NCBI GenBank assembly: GCA_022703115.1
Contig: JAKLEK010000051.1
Span: 1 to 9,236, forward strand
Source of the DNA: Elusimicrobiota bacterium
Lineage (GTDB): Bacteria > Elusimicrobiota > Elusimicrobia > Elusimicrobiales > UBA9959
Direction of reading: 5' to 3'
Length of the DNA: 9,236 nucleotides
How positions within the stretch are numbered: position 1 is the stretch's first letter; each line of letters opens with the position of its first letter. The notes under the pieces were generated by a model. It was not told where the DNA came from. It worked only from the letters and a program-made list of their open reading frames with translations, and made no database searches. The position numbers and the translations under genes are program-made. Below are positions 4,985 to 9,236 of this stretch, piece by piece.

Positions 4985-5958
4985 GGACAGTCCCTCTCCG
5001 CCGCCCCGCGGCCTCCGACCCTGTCGCCGGGCCTGAGCCTCGCCCCGTTCGCGAAATCCAGGGCTTTCATCGGCTTTTTCCCTTCGGGCTGGACTTCCTC
5101 GACAAGCAGCTCCCCGTCACGACATTGTATAAAAAAGCCGTTTTGGCGTCCAATCTCCGTTATCACTCCGGCGCCGGCGCCGGCCCCGCGCGGGCCCGGC
5201 AGGGAGCAGCGCAGCACCTGCACCTCGGTCCGGCGCCCGTTGGTAGCGACCGCGAACCGCGCGCGCGGACCGCAGGCCAGCCCCCGCACCAGATCGCGGG
5301 CGGACGCGGCGGAGCCGCCGAAATCCAGCCATGTGTCCGCCGGGGTTATCCTCGGGGCCGTCACGGCGCTTCCGGTCTGGGGCGTCCTGATGATACGGCC
5401 GGCGGATATTCCGGACAGGCATTCGCTCAGCAGCTCCAATCCGGCGGCCGCGGTCTTCCTGAAAAGGTCGGGCGCGTAATCGTCCTGCGATATGGCGACC
5501 GGACGGGAAGCGTAGATGGGACCCGTGTCCATGCCTTCGTCCAGCCAGAACGCCGTCACGCCGGTAGACGTCTCTCCATTTATGAGCGCCCATTGCACCG
5601 GGGCCGCGCCCCGGTAGGCGGGAAGAAGGGAAAAGTGGATATTGATGAAGCCCAGGCGAGGGACCCCAAGCACTTCTTTCCGGATTTTGCGCCCGTAAGC
5701 GACCACCACGCCCAGATCCGGTCCGATGTCCGAAATGACGGAGGAAAGCTCTTCGTGACCGCAGGGCTGGAACATATCGAGGCAATGCCTCCCGGCGGCG
5801 TTCTTGACCGGAGTGCAGCACATGTTCATCCCCCGGCCGCGCGGGCGGTCGGGCTGGGAGACAACCCCGCTCACGGAATAGCCGTCGGAGACCATGCGGT
5901 CCAGGAAAGGACAGGCTATCTCCGGCGTTCCAAGGAAGACGATCTTCAGTCCGGGCAT
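4981..5958 (-). CDS. fmt: Methionyl-tRNA formyltransferase
   Basis: Transfers a formyl group from 10-formyltetrahydrofolate to Met-tRNA(fMet) to make the bacterial initiator tRNA. The first motif is KIVFLGTPEIA, then SQPDRPRGRG and VVVAYGRKI. The catalytic region GFINIHFSLLPAYRGAAPVQWALINGE continues into TGVTAFWLDEGMDTGPI. With the ATG at 5958 the catalytic residues fall at N106, H108 and D144, the same numbers as in E. coli Fmt, which supports this start. A longer GTG form from 6021 would overlap def by 55 nt; GAGG, overlapping the def stop, serves the inner ATG. At 325 residues it is normal length, though the C-terminal tRNA-binding domain is divergent. It follows def by 8 nt, the classic def-fmt pair, and overlaps the PASTA gene by 4 nt. 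Confidence 0.96.
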   Translation of the reverse strand: MPGLKIVFLGTPEIACPFLDRMVSDGYSVSGVVSQPDRPRGRGMNMCCTPVKNAAGRHCLDMFQPCGHEELSSVISDIGPDLGVVVAYGRKIRKEVLGVPRLGFINIHFSLLPAYRGAAPVQWALINGETSTGVTAFWLDEGMDTGPIYASRPVAISQDDYAPDLFRKTAAAGLELLSECLSGISAGRIIRTPQTGSAVTAPRITPADTWLDFGGSAASARDLVRGLACGPRARFAVATNGRRTEVQVLRCSLPGPRGAGAGAGVITEIGRQNGFFIQCRDGELLVEEVQPEGKKPMKALDFANGARLRPGDRVGGRGAAERDCP

Positions 5959-5966
5959 TCTGGCCT

Positions 5967-6524
5967 CTATTCCGGCGACGCGTCCCTCTTTTTCATCCTG
6001 CTCTCGTCCATCTTCTTCCACTCGCGCTTCATTTTCATGAGCACGGGACGGAGCTTGAGGCGCGAGAGGAAAGGCAGACGGTCGGTGAGCACTATGCCGT
6101 CCAGGTGGTCCAGCTCGTGCTGCAGCGCCTTAGAGAACAGGCCCTCGGCGTTAAGCTCGACGGGCTGTCCTTTCTCGTTCAGCGCGCGCATCTTGACCCT
6201 GGAGAAGCGCCTGACCTTCACGAAAAGCCCCGGGAAGGAAAGGCAGCCCTCCTCCTCTTTCATCGCCCCGGACTTCTCGGCCAGCTCCGGGTTTATAAGG
6301 GCCAGACGGATGTCCTCCTCTCCTTTCCTTATCTTTATCACGAAAAGCCGCATATCGAGACCGATCTGATTGGCGGCCAGGCCCACTCCGCCCACCGCGT
6401 CCAGCGTCTCGAACATATCGCGTAGAATGCCGGGAAGGTCGTATTTTACGGCCTTGATGTCCACCTCGCGGCATTTCTTACGCAGTATCCTTTCTCCGTA
6501 TTTGCAGATCCTTCTAACAGCCAT
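5967..6524 (-). CDS. def: Peptide deformylase
   Basis: Removes the formyl group from the N-terminal methionine of new proteins, reversing at the protein level the step made by the downstream fmt product. The three family motifs are all present. Motif 1 is GVGLAANQIG (G46-G55), motif 2 is EEGCLS with metal-binding C94, and motif 3 is QHELDH with H136, E137 and H140. The metal is typically Fe(II). The length is 185 residues; the last 35 or so are strongly basic and charged (KMKREWKKMDESRMKKRD), a modest extension beyond the catalytic core. It starts at ATG with a G-rich upstream stretch as ribosome site, and a GC-rich hairpin lies just upstream. No clear promoter is seen in the 53-nt gap to the permease gene, so readthrough from it is possible. 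Confidence 0.97.
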   Translation of the reverse strand: MAVRRICKYGERILRKKCREVDIKAVKYDLPGILRDMFETLDAVGGVGLAANQIGLDMRLFVIKIRKGEEDIRLALINPELAEKSGAMKEEEGCLSFPGLFVKVRRFSRVKMRALNEKGQPVELNAEGLFSKALQHELDHLDGIVLTDRLPFLSRLKLRPVLMKMKREWKKMDESRMKKRDASPE

Positions 6525-6538
6525 GTTGACGCCCCCGC

Positions 6539-6560
6539 CGCGGCGCCGGAACGCGCCGCG
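6539..6560 (-). promoter_or_regulatory. GC-rich hairpin between permease gene and def
   Basis: A perfect 8-bp stem (6539-6546 with 6553-6560) has a 6-nt loop CGGAAC on the plus strand. On the minus strand it follows the permease stop and is followed by a G-rich, not T-rich, stretch leading into def. It therefore lacks the U-tract of a standard intrinsic terminator. It may be a weak or non-canonical terminator, or may partly occlude the def ribosome site. Confidence 0.35.
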
Positions 6561-6577
6561 TCATGTTCACCTTGTTC

Positions 6578-8584
6578 TCAGGACAGCTTGTAGGAAAGCT
6601 GCCGGCCTTCCCATACGACCTTGGCGGTCACCGGGCGGACAGACCCGCTCTTCTCCTGCATGCCCCAGGCCATCGCCAGCCGTTCCAGCTGGACCTCCGC
6701 GCCCACCGCGCCCGAAACGCCCATTACTATCTCGTCCACGCCCGCCGCCTGCCCTACCTGGGCCATGGAATAGAAAGGGTCGTTGGAGAAAACGAGCATC
6801 GGCCGCACGGTCTTGCCGTACTTCTCAGCCAGCAGGACCACGGAGGAGAACAGGTCCTTTTCGTCCGAAGTGATGTCCCCGCTCTCTCCCTCCAGCTGCA
6901 TGCCCTTCGCTATCTTCGCGGCCAGGACTATTATATCAGTGCTCTCGTCGTCCGCGGTTTCAAGGACCGATTTCAGATGCACCAGATTGTTCGGGTTCCT
7001 GACCGGGACCAGTATCTTCCTGGGCTTGTTCAGTTCCGGCAGGATGGCCCCGATATCGGCCTCGCGGCGCGTATTCAGCTTCTCCTCCGGGTCCTCTTCC
7101 TCTACGTACAGGCGCGCTTTCTTGCGGTTAAGGCCCTCGGAGATCTGGAAAACGGAGAAGAAGACGGCGGTGAACGCGATGCCGGACACAGTCGCCACTC
7201 TCTTAGTGAGGAGGTTCATCAGCACCGTGCACGCCAGCACGACCATGACCACGCACATCCCGATGGGAACGTAGGTCTTCCCGATCTTCAGGTTGAAAGG
7301 GAACATCCAGTCCCTGGGCATGTCGTCCCTGAAACGCAGGATTATGAGCGACAGGGTCTTGAAGGTCAGGCTCCAGAGCACCCCGAAAGCGTAGGCCTCT
7401 CCGATAAGGTAGATGTCGCCGCGCGACAGTATTATGACGGCTATCTGTATCAGCGCGACCATGTTTATCATCCGATACGTGGTGCCGTATTTCCCGTGAA
7501 GATGGCGGAACCAGTCGTGCAGTATCCCGTCTTCGGCGACGCGGTTCAGCACGCCGTTGGCCCCGACGAGGGAAGTATTCAGGGCGCCGACCAGCATAAG
7601 GCTTCCCGACACGACCACGAACGACTGCAGCGCCAGCCGGGCCCAGTAGGGACCGGCGAGTTCCAGGGCCAGACCGCTCAGCAGATTATCCGCGTACTTG
7701 CCGGCTATGAGATCGCCGGGGATTATGGCGGAGGCAAGGAAGGTCAGCCCGCCGGTGAACACCAGGCTGAAGACGAAGATGAGGGCAGCGGCCTTCTTGA
7801 GGTTCTTTATCTTCGGGTCTTCGACCTCGCGGTAGACCTGCGCCAGCGTCTCCAACCCGCCAATGGCCAGGACCGAATGACCGAAGGCCATGAACACCCC
7901 TGCCAGGCCTATGGTCTGCAGCCAGGGGAAGTGCTCGACCCACCCCAGCGCTTCGCGGGTGAACCGCAGCTCCAGAGGGGGGAGGCGGAAACCGCGCAGA
8001 TAGACCGTGAGCAGCGCCCAGACCATCAGCAGCGCGCCCGCTACGCTCACGAATATCATTATCTTCAGGTTCTTGTCGCTGGACTCCTCCACGCCCTTGA
8101 TATTCTCCCTCCAGAAATAAAGCGTGACCGCGACGGCGAAGATCACGGCGAAAAGCTTCGGGGGGACCTGCCAGTGGATACCAGCGGCGGGAAGCAGGTT
8201 ATAAAGGAGGCTGGAAACATAAAGACCGGCGCTGATCGAGCTTATGGGCCCGGTAAGAACGTAGTCGAACATCAGCGCCGAGACCGAGACCTTGGCCATG
8301 GAATGGCCCATAGCCTCGTTGACCACCCTGTACACTCCGCCCCGCACGAACATCGCGCAGGATTCCACATAGACCATCAGCATGAGGCCGGAGAAGACCA
8401 TCACCGCCAGCACGTACCAGGGGAAGGCGGGGCCGAAAGCGTTCATCGCTATTCCGCCGGCGTAAAAAGCGCTCGACCCCATGTCGCACAGGACCACGGA
8501 AGCCGCTTTCCAGAAAGATATGAAGCTCAGCATCGCGGTGCTGAGCACCAGCACCTGCTTGAGCCGGGAAGGTTGAGGGTTCAT
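6578..8584 (-). CDS. APC-superfamily permease with C-terminal USP-like domain
   Basis: A 668-residue integral membrane protein. The first 485 residues or so form about 12 hydrophobic segments of the amino acid-polyamine-cation (APC) type. They include the family stretch GGVYRVVNEAMG (82-93) followed by FDYVLTGPISSISAG (106-120), and a later GGLETLAQVYREVEDPKIKNLKKA (242-265), typical of the loop after TM6. From about 485 there is an acidic linker (VEEEDPEEK), then a cytosolic domain from 520 (PRKILVPVRNPNN) to the end with the alternating strands and VDEIVMG of a universal stress protein fold. The usual G-2x-G-9x-G-S/T ATP motif is not clearly kept. The substrate is unknown; amino acid or related solute import is the family expectation. 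No convincing ribosome site precedes the ATG. It lies downstream of an EIIA-type gene. Confidence 0.88.
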   Translation of the reverse strand: MNPQPSRLKQVLVLSTAMLSFISFWKAASVVLCDMGSSAFYAGGIAMNAFGPAFPWYVLAVMVFSGLMLMVYVESCAMFVRGGVYRVVNEAMGHSMAKVSVSALMFDYVLTGPISSISAGLYVSSLLYNLLPAAGIHWQVPPKLFAVIFAVAVTLYFWRENIKGVEESSDKNLKIMIFVSVAGALLMVWALLTVYLRGFRLPPLELRFTREALGWVEHFPWLQTIGLAGVFMAFGHSVLAIGGLETLAQVYREVEDPKIKNLKKAAALIFVFSLVFTGGLTFLASAIIPGDLIAGKYADNLLSGLALELAGPYWARLALQSFVVVSGSLMLVGALNTSLVGANGVLNRVAEDGILHDWFRHLHGKYGTTYRMINMVALIQIAVIILSRGDIYLIGEAYAFGVLWSLTFKTLSLIILRFRDDMPRDWMFPFNLKIGKTYVPIGMCVVMVVLACTVLMNLLTKRVATVSGIAFTAVFFSVFQISEGLNRKKARLYVEEEDPEEKLNTRREADIGAILPELNKPRKILVPVRNPNNLVHLKSVLETADDESTDIIVLAAKIAKGMQLEGESGDITSDEKDLFSSVVLLAEKYGKTVRPMLVFSNDPFYSMAQVGQAAGVDEIVMGVSGAVGAEVQLERLAMAWGMQEKSGSVRPVTAKVVWEGRQLSYKLS

Positions 8585-8609
8585 ATGAAAGTGAATAACG
8601 ACTTATCTA

Positions 8610-8639
8610 ATTATATATATTTGTCCGGACCTTTTTCAG
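8610..8639 (-). promoter_or_regulatory. Promoter for the permease gene
   Basis: On the minus strand TATAAT (8610-8615) is a perfect -10 box in an AT-rich island. CTGAAA (8634-8639) is a 4-of-6 match to a -35 box at an 18-bp spacing. Transcription would start about 18 nt before the permease ATG, leaving a short leader with no visible Shine-Dalgarno sequence. An 8-bp palindrome, GTCCGGAC (8623-8630), lies in the spacer and could be an operator half-site or full site. Confidence 0.5.
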
Positions 8640-8646
8640 GGAACGA

Positions 8647-8666
8647 GGCCCCTGCGGCCAGGGGCC
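8647..8666 (-). terminator. Probable terminator after the EIIA gene
   Basis: A perfect 8-bp stem, GGCCCCTG (8647-8654) with CAGGGGCC (8659-8666), closes a 4-nt loop 20 nt past the EIIA stop. The following minus-strand bases (TCGTTCCCTG) are only partly T-rich, so this is a strong hairpin with a weak U-tract. Its place between a gene end and a new promoter supports a terminator role. Confidence 0.5.
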
Positions 8667-8685
8667 AGAGCGGCCCTTCCGCATC

Positions 8686-9156
8686 TCATTCGTGTTTGCC
8701 GATCGCTTCGTGGACCTGCGTTCCGTTCTTCATGGAGACGATGGAGTCGATGAACTCCGGCTGGAACAGACGCGACAGCTTGGACAGCATGTTCAGATGC
8801 CGCTGGAAGAAGAACGGCTTGTTCGGTGTGAGCAGCAGGAGGGCCGCCTTTACGGTTATCCCGGATTTGGGGTCCAGGAAGCCCTCGGGTATCACGGCCA
8901 GGGCGGCGTGAAATTGGGATATCTCGGCCAGTTTGGCGTGCGGGATGTAGAACCCCGTCGGAAGGACATTGTTCAGCTTCTCCACCTCGGTCACCCGCTC
9001 GTACAGCGTCCGCGCGGACACGAGCGTGCTGACCTGCGGATAGAGGCCGTCAGTGAGCAGTTTGACCGTCTCTTCCTTGGAAGGCGCGCCTTTCAGGAAG
9101 AACACGTAATCGCTTTGGAGTATTGAGGCCAGCGGAATTTCTTCCGGTCTTATCAT
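8686..9156 (-). CDS. PTS EIIA type-2 (fructose/PtsN-like) domain protein
   Basis: A 156-residue single-domain protein of the phosphotransferase system EIIA type 2 family (PtsN, FruA/MtlA EIIA). The phosphorylation site is H73 in LPTGFYIPHAKL, matching the family T-G-x-x-x-P-H pattern although the usual following Gly is Ala. H120 in RHLNMLSKLSRLF matches the second conserved region, where H-L-x-x-L-x-x-L is typical. No EI, HPr, EIIB or EIIC gene is present, so a regulatory (nitrogen-PTS-like) role seems likelier than sugar uptake. The next gene downstream is an APC permease with a USP-like domain, which this protein might regulate; that is inference. The start is ATG without a clear ribosome site, and an in-frame TGA 12 nt upstream rules out a longer N-terminus. 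Confidence 0.88.
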   Translation of the reverse strand: MIRPEEIPLASILQSDYVFFLKGAPSKEETVKLLTDGLYPQVSTLVSARTLYERVTEVEKLNNVLPTGFYIPHAKLAEISQFHAALAVIPEGFLDPKSGITVKAALLLLTPNKPFFFQRHLNMLSKLSRLFQPEFIDSIVSMKNGTQVHEAIGKHE

Positions 9157-9179
9157 ATAAGGACAACTTCAGAGGCCAT

Positions 9180-9209
9180 ATGCTATCATTATCCCGTACA
9201 CGGCGTCAA
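9180..9209 (-). promoter_or_regulatory. Possible promoter for the EIIA gene
   Basis: On the minus strand TTGACG (9204-9209), a 5-of-6 match to the -35 consensus, is followed after 18 bp by TAGCAT (9180-9185), a 4-of-6 match to the -10 box. The start of transcription would lie a short distance before the EIIA ATG. The same bases can also be read as the end of an upstream open frame, so the assignment is tentative. Confidence 0.3.
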
Positions 9210-9236
9210 TGTTCGGCGGCTGCAGAGATTTGGAAG

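Noticed and set aside
5959..6021. N-terminal extension of fmt from a GTG at 6021
   Set aside because: It overlaps def by 55 nt, adds a charged stretch absent from the family, and would shift the catalytic residues off the numbering that the inner ATG reproduces exactly.
5125..6369. A 414-residue plus-strand open frame opposite fmt and def
   Set aside because: Antisense to two enzymes with complete catalytic motifs; low-complexity composition and no ribosome site support a shadow frame.
6563..8911. A 782-residue open frame on the plus strand opposite the permease and part of the EIIA gene
   Set aside because: It is antisense to genes with clear family motifs, is rich in His, Gln, Asp and Arg with no recognisable domain, and is the expected shadow of GC-rich codon use.
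1..9236. CRISPR arrays, tRNA or rRNA genes, insertion sequences
   Set aside because: No regularly spaced repeats, cloverleaf-like segments, rRNA motifs, transposase motifs or terminal inverted repeats were seen by eye.

Overview
The window is GC-rich bacterial chromosome (roughly 60% or more by eye) and every supported gene lies on the minus strand, so the biology reads from the right end to the left end. The content is mostly conserved housekeeping: protein N-terminal formylation and deformylation, ribosomal proteins, tRNA modification, RNase HII and a pentose-phosphate enzyme. I see no insertion sequence, phage gene, CRISPR array, rRNA or tRNA. The order def-fmt-PASTA protein-rpe, followed by an rpsP-khpA-trmD-rplS-rnhB-yraN cluster, would suit a free-living Gram-negative lineage of the Elusimicrobiota type. 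That taxonomic guess is inference from gene order and composition only and is weak.

Region 1 (right end, 9236 to about 6578): a PTS EIIA type-2 (PtsN/fructose-type) protein, then a hairpin that could end its transcript, then an AT-rich island with a good -10 box, then a 668-residue APC-superfamily permease fused to a C-terminal universal-stress-protein-like domain. The pair looks like a transporter with a phosphotransfer-type regulator beside it.

Region 2 (6524 to 2912): a tightly packed run of peptide deformylase (def), methionyl-tRNA formyltransferase (fmt), a membrane-anchored three-PASTA protein without a kinase, ribulose-phosphate 3-epimerase (rpe) and a single-domain response regulator. 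Gaps are 8 nt or less, or the genes overlap by 4 to 8 nt, so translational coupling is likely. Two start codons were moved inward from the longest open frame: fmt (to 5958) and, in region 3, rplS (to 1390).

Region 3 (2911 to 1): a perfect TATAAT box and a structured leader of about 125 nt precede rpsP, khpA, trmD, rplS, rnhB and yraN. This is the classic rpsP-trmD-rplS cluster, but rimM, which usually lies between khpA and trmD, is absent. The last gene, yraN, carries an apparent one-base deletion near its 3' end; the expected C-terminus continues in the neighbouring frame and runs off the window.

I do not see a clearly new multi-gene system. The best leads are the structured rpsP leader, the missing rimM, a His-to-Gln change at a metal-ligand position of Rpe, the kinase-less PASTA protein inside the fmt operon, and the permease-USP fusion next to an EIIA protein.
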